Under the pieces are notes generated by a model, which did no database searches, was not told the origin of the DNA, and saw nothing but the letters and a program-made list of their open reading frames with translations. The translations under genes were made by a program, and so were the position numbers. A stretch of DNA of 64,000 nucleotides from Amanita rubescens (lineage: Eukaryota > Basidiomycota > Agaricomycetes > Agaricales > Amanitaceae), in contig WION01000082.1 of assembly GCA_015039365.1 (NCBI GenBank), positions 120,122 through 184,121 on the forward strand, in the 5' to 3' direction. Position 1 is the stretch's first letter. Each line of letters opens with the position of its first letter. Positions 34,301 to 49,232 of the stretch are shown in pieces.

Positions 34301-35572
34301 TGACATTCCACATTTTGTGAAGGCAGTCTCATCACATCTTTTCCTATGACCAACAGAAAGTGAGTGACTTGAACATTTGTGAAAGGCAGCCTCATTAGTC
34401 TTTTCCCATGACCAACAGTCTGTGAGAGTGACATTGCACATGTTATGAAAGGGAGTTTCATCACAACTTTTCCTATGCCCAACAGCTTATGAGTAGTAAC
34501 TTTGCACATTTTGTGAAAGGCATCTCACAACCTTTCCATGACCAACACTGGGGAGTGAGTGACATTGCTCATTTTGTGCAAGCAGTCTCATCACATCTTT
34601 TCCTATGACCATCAGCATGTGAGTGACATTGCTCATTTTGTGAAGGGTAGTCACAACTCACATCTTTCATATGACCAACAGATTGTGGGTGACATTCCAC
34701 ATTTTGTGAAAGGCCATCTTATTACATCTTTTTTTATGTATAACTAGCAGCAAGTGAGTGACATTGTGAAATGCTGTGTCATCACATCTTTTTGATGACC
34801 AACAGGGGGTGAGTGGCATTGCATATTTGTGACAGGCACTCTCATCACATCTTTTCCTATGACCAACAGCTTGTGCATGACATTGCAAACTTCCTGACCT
34901 GCATTCTCAGCATACCTCAATTTACATTACATTCTATGTATATTTCAGAAAGTAAGCATGTTTTCCATGTCTTTCTTTTACATTACTTAACATTATAGAT
35001 TGTAAAATTTCATTTCAGCTCCCACATATGATTGTTTCTCTTACTTATGACTTTCTTTATTTTCCAGGTGAGTGATCCTGGTTCATGAGTCATTTATTTT
35101 CACCTCAATTTGCATGCTAGTGTGTAGGTCTGGTGACATATTAGATATTTTACTCCTTCTCATAAGCAGCATGAACTTTTCTCCATGTTTGGGGGGATGC
35201 AGGCAAAGTTTGCAGGCAAGGTATTTTTGTCCCTTTTGGGGGGGGGATAGTGCATAACTCATGTCATTGCAACAAGCTTACTGATTGCCAAGTCTTAGTT
35301 TGTAAATTATTCCTTTTCATTGCATGCATTTATGCTTAAACTTTGAAGCAATTGTTATCATTGCCAAGCTATCCTTTCGGATCAATAAACCATTTCTACC
35401 ATCAGTCACAGAAGCCTTGGATCAATACAAGCAAAAGGGCTATGTTCAGAAACTCAAGACCAATATTCAAGTTATTCCTGACTTGATGGACGAGTCTGAT
35501 GTTGATGAAGATGATGTTGTCACATTACTCTATAGGCAGGTGACTTGCATTGATGGTTTGTACTTTGTTTAG
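31400..35572 (+). CDS. Small GTPase with C-terminal membrane anchor, interrupted by a one-codon-exon array
   Basis: Exons 31400-31601, 31649-31695, 31742-31911, 31961-32037, 32173-32367 and 32416-32551 encode a G domain: P-loop VIGRANAGKRT, switch region RGLHDIE, Walker B/G3-like FIFHDSQGFESG, QNQLHAIWYCIPMD and the G4-like FTKFD. This is the fungal family of AIG1/Ras-like single-domain GTPases. Exon 6 can end at the GTGAGG donor at 32552 in phase 2; otherwise it meets TGA at 32553-32555. From 32631 to 35001 about 39 triplets are each flanked by AG and GT. Concatenated in phase 2 they stay open, then a 5-nt exon (35216-35220) restores phase 1 for exon 35349-35572. That last exon encodes AIVIIAKLSFRINKPFLPS and EALDQYKQKGYVQKLK, the hydrophobic anchor and tail seen in this family. 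The full model is 390 residues. The G-domain exons are solid; the array exons are inference needing RNA. A shorter product ending at 32555 is the null model. Confidence 0.68.
32552..35215 (+). repeat. Tandem array of intron-like units separated by 3-nt micro-exons
   Basis: In the homogeneous core (33482-34872) a 62-nt unit starts GTGAGTGACATTGCAC, has a TCATCACATCTTTTCCTATG pyrimidine tract and ends ACCAACAG; then exactly 3 nt precede the next GTGAGT. About 22 core units are present. More divergent units with the same AG-NNN-GT spacing extend from 32631 to 35001. The triplets differ (for example GGA, CTT, AAA, AAT, TGT, TCT, GTT, CAA) while the flanks are conserved. One unit has lost both ends (AT donor at 34499, CACTGG acceptor at 34547-34552). 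At 35067/35068 CCAG directly abuts GTGAGT, a zero-length exon. The unit lacks palindromes and diverse 30-bp spacers, so it is not CRISPR. Confidence 0.85.
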
Positions 35573-36566
35573 TCATGCACTACTAGCTTATGAACAATTT
35601 AAGGCAGGGTGAAACACATATCCAGGTGATTTATTGGCTGCATTGCCTTTGCATTCAGATCATATTTATTTTTACAGATCACTCTTCATACATATGCATT
35701 CCCTTGGTTGTTTAAGCACCTGTCTCAAAATTTCTTTCCAATGTGGACATATACATGTACAGGGATGGGTCAGAAGTAAAAGTCATCCATAGAATTGTAG
35801 CTACTTCATGAAATAGCTTCCCCCTGCAAGTGTAGTGATGTAGCCACTTGTTGACTTGAAAGAAGTCTATATACTCCCTTGCCCCCTTCAAGCACCTTAA
35901 TGTACACTTCACAGCCATCTGATTGTAAGGTTTTGAAATATTAATCTTATAAAGATTTTATCTTTCCTGGGATGTTATGGGGTCAATCAAAAGGTATTAG
36001 TATCACATATGTACATACCACTTACCAACCCTGCAATAGCTAGGTCCAATTTTTTGAGATATTGAATCTTTAATATTGGCCAGTTGTGACACATGTTGTG
36101 ACTTTGGTATGGGTTACAGCATGGGACCACCTGTTAAGCCCTATTTGACCTTTAATTCTGAAAAAACCTCAGGTCTGCTGCTAATTCCATCACTTTACCC
36201 TCCCCCACACTTCCTTGGGGAATCCAGGCAGACTCCATGGAGTCCTGAGGATTCCACATGGATTCCAGGCAAAATGTCCCAAAAAGGAAATTTTCACCTC
36301 ACAAACTGTTACATTCATTCACACAGCCTCCAGGTAATCATTGTCTTAGTGTTATGTACATAGTCTATGTCACCTTATACATATATGTCATTGAGAGTAA
36401 AAGCACTGTCTTTTTCCTTGAATCAGTCAACTTGGGTATAACAGAAAGTAAGTATTTCAGTGTACCCTTGCTTAACATTTGATATTGTGCTCATGCAGTT
36501 TCAGAGGGTCAGGCTCACCCTATCAGGCAAACAGAATTTACAGGAATGACAACATATCATTTGAAA
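35573..36566. other. CpG-poor intergenic region with possible relics
   Basis: Contains short repeats around GATTCCAGG/GGATTCCA (36215-36270) and one more isolated AG-AAA-GT site, ACAG-AAA-GTAAG at 36441-36452, like the units of the GTPase array. No gene recognised apart from a weak retroelement-like stretch at 35712-35918. Confidence 0.4.
35712..35918 (-). pseudogene. Possible Copia-type reverse transcriptase relic
   Basis: A 68-codon open stretch contains MAVKCTL..LKGAREYIDFFQ and FTSDPSLYMYMST, which loosely follow the order VK.AFL.G.L.E.IYM.QP ... GF..SDPSLY of Copia reverse transcriptases. The spacing is too short and no catalytic YVDD is visible. Treat as a weak suggestion. Confidence 0.3.
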
Positions 36567-36900
36567 CTAATGTACAATAGCCTGGGTCATGTGAAAATTC
36601 AAATCAAGAACAGAAAATATCAATGCAAGATGATCCAGGTCTTGGAACTCATTGTCCCCCAGTGCCCTCAAATCAGGGAAAGAGTATTTCCACCTAAATA
36701 TGTAATAGATAAACCATAGTGCACCACTTTTTTGCATTATATTAGCAATGGAAGCATGAATTTCCAAAAGCTCTGGATCAGGTAATGCCACAACTGGCAA
36801 TGTGGTTGGCTGTTTGAGTTGTTGCCTGGCAGAAGATGGATGTTGAATTTTTGGATGCTTGTAAGAATGGTCCTCAAATTTGATGATATCAGACCCAGAG

Positions 36901-37160
36901 TGTTAGGAGGTGATCCCTGACACAATCACTAAGACACTCGAGACTCGAACGCGAATGAGAGAATGAGACTAGATTGAGTCTATGGACGACAGAAACAATT
37001 CGTAAGGCTAAGGAATACATAGGATAGACTTCAGTATATATACTCTGACTCGTTACTCCCACGCTGTCGTTCCGCGGAATCCTTATGTAAGCGTGGGAAC
37101 TTCTTGTAATAAAAAGAAAAGAAAAGGAAAAGAAAAGATAATGAAATATCGACCGTTACA
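36901..37160 (-). repeat. 3' LTR of the Gypsy element
   Basis: 260 bp, TG...CA ends, nearly identical to 42938-43196. Contains TATATATA (about 37037-37044). Next to it at 37161-37175 is the polypurine tract on the element strand. Confidence 0.95.
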
Positions 37161-37433
37161 TCACCCCCTCCTTAAGATTCTCGTCCCGAGAATCATCATC
37201 GTCTTCCTCCACGATTTTTCTCATATGTTTCCATTCTGCCCACTTCTTGTTCATATTCTTCAAGTATCCTTCGTCGAATTTCCCGTCTTCCCATCCAAAT
37301 AACTTCTTGTGTACCGGCGGATCCGTATAGTTGTGGTACCTCTGAAAGAACTTGGCGGGCATCGCCAACGGTCTGGGTGCATTCGGTTTCTTCTTATGAA
37401 ACTCTTGGACCTTGCGATGAGCGTTCTCCTAGA

Positions 37434-42706
<5,273 letters not shown>

Positions 42707-42924
42707 TTACAAAGTCTGCAACTCTAAGTTTAGAGCAGTCCTTGTTCTATCTCGTTAACCCTCGAGTCCGGGTTTATCAAGCGGTAGTGGATACGCGCGA
42801 TGTGCAGCGTGAGGAGGTAAGTGTATCTGAAGTGGGCTACTAGTGCTATCAAGCACAGTGACCGTCGAATAATTTGTACGTCCGTTGTGGGCAACGACGG
42901 ACGGACGAGTGTGGTAGTGTTAAG

Positions 42925-42937
42925 AGCCTTACGATTA
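42925..42937 (-). promoter_or_regulatory. Candidate self-priming primer-binding site
   Basis: Immediately inside the 5' LTR the element strand reads TAATCGTAAGGCT. Twelve of these bases (42936-42925) are exactly complementary to AGCCTTACGATT within the LTR (43045-43034). Tf1/sushi-type elements prime reverse transcription by folding the RNA 5' end onto such a site instead of using a tRNA. The role is inferred from complementarity and position. Confidence 0.6.
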
Positions 42938-43196
42938 TGTTAGGAGGTGATCCCTGACACAATCACTAAGACACTCGAGACTCGAACGCGAATGAGAGAA
43001 TGAGACTAGATTGAGTCTATGGACGACAGAAACAATCGTAAGGCTAAGGAATACATAGGTAGACTTCAGTATATATACTCTGACTCGTTACTCCCACGCT
43101 GTCGTTCCGCGGAATCCTTATGTAAGCGTGGGAACTTCTTGTAAATAAAAAGAAAAGAAAAGGAAAAGAAAAGATAATGAAATATCGACCGTTACA
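42938..43196 (-). repeat. 5' LTR of the Gypsy element
   Basis: 259 bp. On the element strand a TATATATA (about 43070-43077) lies some 25 nt before AGCCTTACGATT (43045-43034), a good place for the transcript start in a self-priming element. Confidence 0.93.
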
Positions 43197-44308
43197 CAGA
43201 GTTGAAATAAGAAAATGTGTCTGGAAATTTTACAACCTTATATGTGTTTGGCTGGGGGCTATCCTTATGCTACAAGGAAATCAATCAGCTTTCCTAGCAT
43301 ATGTGATAAGAACTTACATAAGGCACAAGGGACAAAAAAAAGCCATGAAATGCATTCTCAACTCCTTTAGATAGTGTTATCCAATTTGCAGGTGTGTCCC
43401 ATAGATTGTTCAACTTCATAGCTGCATTTGGGAAAAGATGCAAGAGGATGTCAAATAATGACACAGAGTTATTGTCCTTTGAATCAGTCATTAGAGTAAT
43501 AGTAATTAAAGAGTAGATCATTATGCTGACAGTTTGACCTTCATGAGTTCCAGCTCCTCTCTTGAGAATGTGGGCACATGTCAGATCCCCAGCTACAGGG
43601 CAAGTTCTCCAGTACCCAATATCAAATATTCCAGAGATGGCACATTTATGATCATCTCGAGCAGCTACCTGAATCATTGATTAAAATATGAAATCTTGAC
43701 CAGAGAGACTGCATACATTATATTTCATATCATAAACCTTCTGATCCTGATCAATTGCAGGTGTCATCTCTGTAGTGATATCCAGAGAAGCATCACGTTC
43801 AGTTGGTCGAACTAATAAGTTCACTAAGCATAAAAGTAGTATAATATGGGAATAAACTTGGCACACATTGCCAAAGGAAGAGACCAAACCAAGTATTAGC
43901 CAGGCGAATGTATCGGCTTAACTCTTCTTGACAAGAGACAATAGCAGCTGCAACATAGTGCTGTGGACCACCCAAACTTGCACATTCAAGCATTGTTTCT
44001 AATAACTGGAAAGAATCAATGTGGGATACTTCTTCTGCAGTTCCAAATGGTGCTGGCAGTAAGCGGTCTGAGCGATCCCAGTGAGACAAAGTTGATAAGC
44101 TTTGCTTTGCCAGCTCGAGAAGAGAATCTGATCCATTCTTGTCAGCTAGGAGCTTTTGGATGGTTTTTTGCTGCTCTGGCTGGATGATATCCCTAATTGA
44201 CACAACAGGCTCAGTAGTAGAGGGTGCAGCATTACTGGAATTACGTCGCATGGTGCCAAGCGCGTTGCTGAGACTTTGCCAAGTAATGATGTAAGCGAGT
44301 AGGTTTGC

Positions 44309-44334
44309 ATGTAACACGTCACGTGTCACACTTC
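44309..44334 (-). promoter_or_regulatory. Candidate upstream element of the HNH gene
   Basis: On the gene strand GTGTGACACGTGACGTGTTA, about 60-85 bp upstream of ATG 44251. It contains CACGTGAC and TGACGTG and is the longest version of the element noted before the NLR genes at 10978 and 17692. Regulatory meaning is inference. Confidence 0.4.
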
Positions 44335-45473
44335 ATTTGTCGCTTAAAGGGACCGATGCCACTGCTTCTGAGTTTGCCTGGGTGAGAGCCTTAGGGGTTA
44401 TGTGGCGAAAGAGGGCGAGGAAGCAATACAAGGGTATGTTGCGCGAAGATGGACAAAAGCTGAATTTCATCTAAAATTCTCATCGGCCACATGTGAAAAT
44501 TCTTGGAAAATGCGTGGCCATGCGTTAATTATTTTCTCTCTTTTTTTTCATCCGTCGTTACCATGCATGATAATTAACCCATCCAAATGACTTACGCATG
44601 ATCATTCATCTACTTTTCATGCATGCATCAGAAAACTCGTGGGCGCGCCTTCCACGTTTGGAAGTTTGTGACGGGCTGTGACACGGTGGAGATTCAAGCT
44701 CGACGGTGAAAGGCGCACTTGAATAGGGCGGGGGCTCAGAGTCATTGTGGGAGTGCTTACACTTATGTACATGGTCTGAGCAAATTTGAATTCGAGCAGT
44801 TAAGTAAGAGGATCTCCATGAATGTTCGAATTCGTGTCGGTATTCGCGTGACTTTCCAAATTCGGAAGTTGTGATGCGCTTGCAGACCCACACTGGTCCC
44901 TACCTCACGCCCACGGCCCCACGCACTCGCACTCACACCCGCAGCATCCGTTCAAGGGCTAGGGAGTGAGCCGGGGAGGAAAATGGGGTCAAGGTGGGCC
45001 TCTTAACATGCCCCGGCCCAAATCCGTTATCGACTCAGGTATGTGGCCTTCCCAGCGTCTGCGAAGCGCCTCTCGTAGTGCATGGCCACTCGCCCATTCG
45101 CGTCCTCATCATGGCACCAGTACAATCTTTTGCTCGCCCAGGAGAAACATTGGCCATGACTAACACCTTCACAAATACCTGTTCACCCGACTATATGCCT
45201 GCCTGAGCTAGCTTTGGGCCGCATTTTGTCCGATACGGACCGTCACAAGGTTGTCGTTGGTGACAGTATTTTCGCGGCTTGCGGCTTGCGGCGGCTTGGA
45301 GAGTTTTCATGTTGGGGATTCGGAGTGGCTCCGAGTCGGGGCACAGGGTCGATATTGTGGTCAAGCTAGCAACATTTTTACCCCTGTTGGCCTGGCGGCG
45401 GCGACGTCGTTGGACCTTGATCCAATGATTACTTCCATCGGATCGTCTGCGGAGTCATCTTATCAACCCGCGC
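44335..45473. other. Intergenic, no gene recognised
   Basis: Contains alternating CATGCATG/ATGATCATT-like palindromic stretches at 44560-44630 and low-information open stretches on both strands. No supported gene. Confidence 0.4.
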
Positions 45474-45480
45474 TATAAAA
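45474..45480 (+). promoter_or_regulatory. TATA box of the small secreted protein gene
   Basis: TATAAAA following CGCGC, about 157 bp upstream of the start codon at 45637 and followed by CA-rich candidate start sites (CACCATCCCACTG). A leader intron (GTAAGAAGCC at 45538 to ACAATAG near 45594) may lie between. Confidence 0.5.
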
Positions 45481-45636
45481 GTGGACGGGGTTCCTCACCA
45501 TCCCACTGTGCTGTGCATCCTAACATCTATCCTCATGTAAGAAGCCCCGACTACTCCTATGCGTCCTCCACTCTGACATTGTACCCACAATAGACAGGGC
45601 TGGTCCCGTATCCCCACACAAACTAACTCCAACGCA

Positions 45637-45825
45637 ATGCGTCTTTCAGTCCCCATCTCCATTATCCTCGTCCTGGCTGCTAGCATGTTAACTTATGCCG
45701 CGCCTTTTGGAGCCTCCCGAACATTCCCTGATATTGAACAACGCAGTCCAGCACCATTATTTGAACCTCGAGCCGAACGGGCGCAACTTCTTCAATCACG
45801 TAGCGATGCAAGTAGCGCTCTCTGA
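45637..45825 (+). CDS. Small secreted protein
   Basis: A 62-residue protein with a clear signal peptide: MRLSVPISIILVLAASML, then TYA as a likely cleavage site before APFGAS. The mature part is about 40 residues, proline- and arginine-rich, with no cysteines (EPRAERAQLLQSRSD). It matches no family I know. A strong TATA box upstream supports expression. Possible roles include a processed peptide, since ER/PR sites resemble weak Kex2-type sites, but this is speculation. A downstream exon is possible: a GTAGCG donor occurs at about 45800 and PHPPP-rich sequence follows. Confidence 0.5.
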   Translation: MRLSVPISIILVLAASMLTYAAPFGASRTFPDIEQRSPAPLFEPRAERAQLLQSRSDASSAL

Positions 45826-46982
45826 AACTACGATACACAACTCATGCTTAACGTCTATTTTTAAAAGCCTCATCCTCCTCCAGTCCCACATCCACAACAT
45901 GTCACTGGCACTTCCGGGACTAGGAATGATTGGTAGGTTCCCCGGTATTATACAGTTTAATGAGTTTATCGACGATCGGTTAACCCAGCAATCCACTAAG
46001 TACTAGGTCGTTAAGAGAAGAACGCCAAGTCCATATTATTACTCGTCCACTTGAAGATAGTGGTGGAAGTTTCCTTCCATGGCTCACCCACTGGGCAGTC
46101 CTGGTTGGGAGCCATTATTACGAGATAATCCCAATAGACAACAATATTCCTAACGCCTGCAGTGGTAGTCTCCATGGGTCACATATTAGGTTGAATGTTG
46201 GCTCCGTGCCCCTGGATAGAACTTGGACATTCATGGAACCAAGGGGTTTGACGGCTTTCTCTGATGCGGAGATTCATAGCGCAGGTGTGTTTGCACTCAT
46301 AATAATGACAGGCTCTAGTAACCCCTCCATAAAGCTCAAGCGGTGGTCGATGAAATGGGCGCTCGCGATTATAATATTTTCACGAACAACTGCCAAGGTT
46401 TCGCCACAAGGCTTGTAGACCGCCTCAATAGGCGTACGCGACCCTGTATGATATACTAGTGCTATCCAAGTAGTATCATACATAACTGCTCAGGGAATAT
46501 GATCTTTGTTTGAAGCTGTTCGGTTTCATGTTCAATTGGGTATGACAGTCAAACGTCGCGGTGGGCACGTCTCTTTTCAACGAAAACATACTCTATGTCG
46601 CTTTGCGTTTTTTTACCAATCATCTTGCATATCGCACCGTCCGTGCCTCCTACCTCACTCTCCACGGCCGTCACTAAGTACGCGCGCTCTTTGCTAGGTA
46701 GGCGTCGCCTAGCGCCAGGAGTAAAGAAAAGGCGCTGGATGCATGTGACAGCTGTGTGACCACATGATTCCGGCAAACTCTTTGCCGGCCAGCAGCGGAC
46801 CTCAGTCCAATCCTCATCTATATAGACGCACCCGGAGGAGCCTTCTGGTCCTTCCCGCAGCCGCATTTTCTAATGCTTAGACATATCGTCGGCTCAAGTC
46901 GGATTGTACGTTCCCTTCGGTATCCAACAAAGAACTGATATTCAACTCCGTACAGAAACATACATTACATTCCACTGCAATA
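45826..46982. other. Intergenic, no gene recognised
   Basis: Open stretches at 45695-46006 and 46191-46483 match nothing. The last 200 bp are probably the promoter and leader of the carnitine acetyltransferase gene (CT-rich near 46900-46980). Confidence 0.4.
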
Positions 46983-49232
46983 ATGCCTCGCCGCGCAAGT
47001 TCATCGACGACAACAACTGTTCCGCCAGGATATGCTGTCGACTCTTCAGCGCCTCCCATGCTCCGCTACCAAGCATCTCTGCCCAAGTTACCTATTCCCT
47101 CTCTTCAATCCACCGCTGCAAAGTATCTCGAAACGGTCCGACCACTAGTAACGGCTTCCGCTTATGCCCGTACAGAATCGGCTGTGAAGGACTTCATAGC
47201 ATCTCCTCAGGCTGCTGAGCTCCAGCGGCGCCTAGAGGAGCGAAGGTCAATAGACGGCATGAAGAACTGGCTCAGCGAGTGGTGGAATGACGCGGCGTAT
47301 ATGGGATATAGAGATCCCGTCGTCGTGTTCGTCAGCTATTTCTACGTTCATGTGGACGACAAACTCCGCAAGGAGCCTGCACAGCGAGCGGCGAGTCTTG
47401 TGAAAGCAATGTTACCGTTTAGAGAAATGGTAGAGAGGTGCGTGCTTGTGTCGTGACGTGCGGTGCGTCGACTGATGATTGGAAACGTGTAGCGGGCAGC
47501 TAGAGCCCGAAAAGGCACGCGGAACACCGATGTGCATGGAGTCGTACAAGTGGTTGTTCCATGCTTCGCGTTACCCACAAAAACCCTCCGACACGGCCTT
47601 CAAGTTCGACCCTAAAGCTAACAACCACGTCATTGCCATACGGAGAAACAAATTCTATGTCGTCCCCTTGGCGGATGCGTCCGGTCGCGAACTCTCCGCC
47701 GCCGAACTAGAAGTGTACACCTCCGTCTCCTACCCTAGTCTGACTCGTTGATTGACTTGCGTCCTTTCTTTTCTTCCTCTTTCCTTTTGGAAATTCATAC
47801 AGGCAATTCGAACGGATAATTGTACGCGCGGCTGATTCGCCTGCGGGCTTGCCGATCGGAGCGCTCACATCGGACAACCGTGACTTGTGGACGGATGCCC
47901 GCGCCGCCCTGATCGCAGCCTCTCCCTCGCACAACGCGACACTGCTCAGGCAGATCGAATCAGCCATGATTATCGTCGTGCTTGATGAGACCAAGCCTGT
48001 CACGCGTGAGGATATCAGTTGGAACACGTGGGCTGGGAATGCAGGGAACCGGTGGTTTGACAAACACCAGCGTGCGTTCCGTTTTTCCGGTGCCTCCCGT
48101 CTTGTGCTAATTATAGGTTATCTAGTTGTGGTGTATGATAACGGTCGCTCTGGGTTCCTCGGTGAACATTCGTGTATGGATGGGACACCTACGCTGCGAA
48201 TGAACGAGTATATCCTGGCCACTATTGCCCTTGGTAGGGCTGATCGTGGCCCTGAACGGAACGCGGAGACGGGAAAAGACTTGGCGCGGCCCGAAGAGTT
48301 AGTATTTGAGGTGAACGGGAAAGTCGAAGAACTCGTCAAAGGTGCGGAGCAACGGTATGATGAGTTGCTTGCTCAACACGATATGCAAGTACGTTGCTCC
48401 CAGACTCCTGTTTATCAGTGAGAATGACTTGACACCACTTATCGCTGAAAGGTCGTGCATTACGAGGGCTATGGCAAAGAGTTTATCAAACAATTCAAGC
48501 TCTCCCCTGACGCGTGGACACAGCTAGTGAAACAGCTAGCGTTCCAGAAGATGTTCGGCAGGCCAGGCATAACGTACGAAAGTGCCCAAACGAGGAAATA
48601 CCAACTCGGGAGGACCGAAGTGATCAGAAGTGCGAGTAATGAAAGCAAAGAGTGGGCAGAGGCGATGTCAAGTAGCGTGCCCAAGGTGATACTGTCTAGT
48701 TATCACGAAATCACGATCAACTAACGTTCGAGTTCATCTGGTATAGGACCCTCTTTATCTCAGGGACCTCTTCCGCAAGGCTGTCACGCGCCATATGCAA
48801 TATTCATCATGGGCCGCCGATGCGCAGGGTGTCGATCGACACTTGTTTGGACTAAAGAGGTGTCTAAAGGAAGGCGAGCCGGTACCAGAGATCTACAACG
48901 ACGAGTCTTTTGCAAAGAGTAATCATTGGGAGTTATCGACTAGTCAGTTAAGCAGTCCCTACCTCGACGGATGGGGATACGGCGAAGGTGGGTTAAATTG
49001 CGATTCCATTAGTCATATCTCACGGCTTACTCTTCTTCTTACTGTAGTCGTCCCGGATGGTTATGGGTTGTCGTATTCGATCGGAGATAATTATATTCGC
49101 TGGACGATCACGAGTTTGAAGAGGCATACGGCGGAGTTGGGGCATTATTTAGCGGAGGCTGCGACGGAGGTGAAACGTATGATGGAGAGCGCGGACAAGG
49201 TGGAGAAGAAAAAGTTGGAAGCGAAGTTGTAG
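46983..49232 (+). CDS. Carnitine O-acetyltransferase with a PTS1-like C-terminus
   Basis: Transfers acetyl groups between CoA and carnitine so that acetyl units can leave peroxisomes and enter mitochondria. Exons 46983-47437, 47493-47714, 47803-48071, 48117-48388, 48452-48685, 48747-48987 and 49048-49232 give 625 residues, the usual size, with consistent phases. Landmarks are PMLRYQASLPKLPIPSL near the start, WWNDAAYMGYRDPVVV, QLESGQLEPEK-type linker sequence, the catalytic-His motif GEHSCMDGTPT (about residue 337), HYEGYGKEF, and SWAADAQGVDRHLFGL with LSTSQLSSPYLDGWGYGE near the C-terminus. The protein ends in AKL, a peroxisomal targeting signal. The N-terminus is Ser/Thr/Arg-rich, so a second, mitochondrial localisation is possible, as known for yeast CAT2. 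The exon junction 48071/48117 removes a 45-nt frame-neutral intron, chosen because it restores the family spacing. Confidence 0.94.

Noticed and set aside
33480..34880. CRISPR-like array or ordinary minisatellite
   Set aside because: Units have no palindromic repeat and no unique spacers of about 30 bp, and this is a eukaryote. A plain minisatellite does not explain variable triplets flanked by constant splice signals.
44560..44630. CATGCATG palindromes as a regulatory element or origin
   Set aside because: Short, common in AT-rich intergenic DNA, with no other support.
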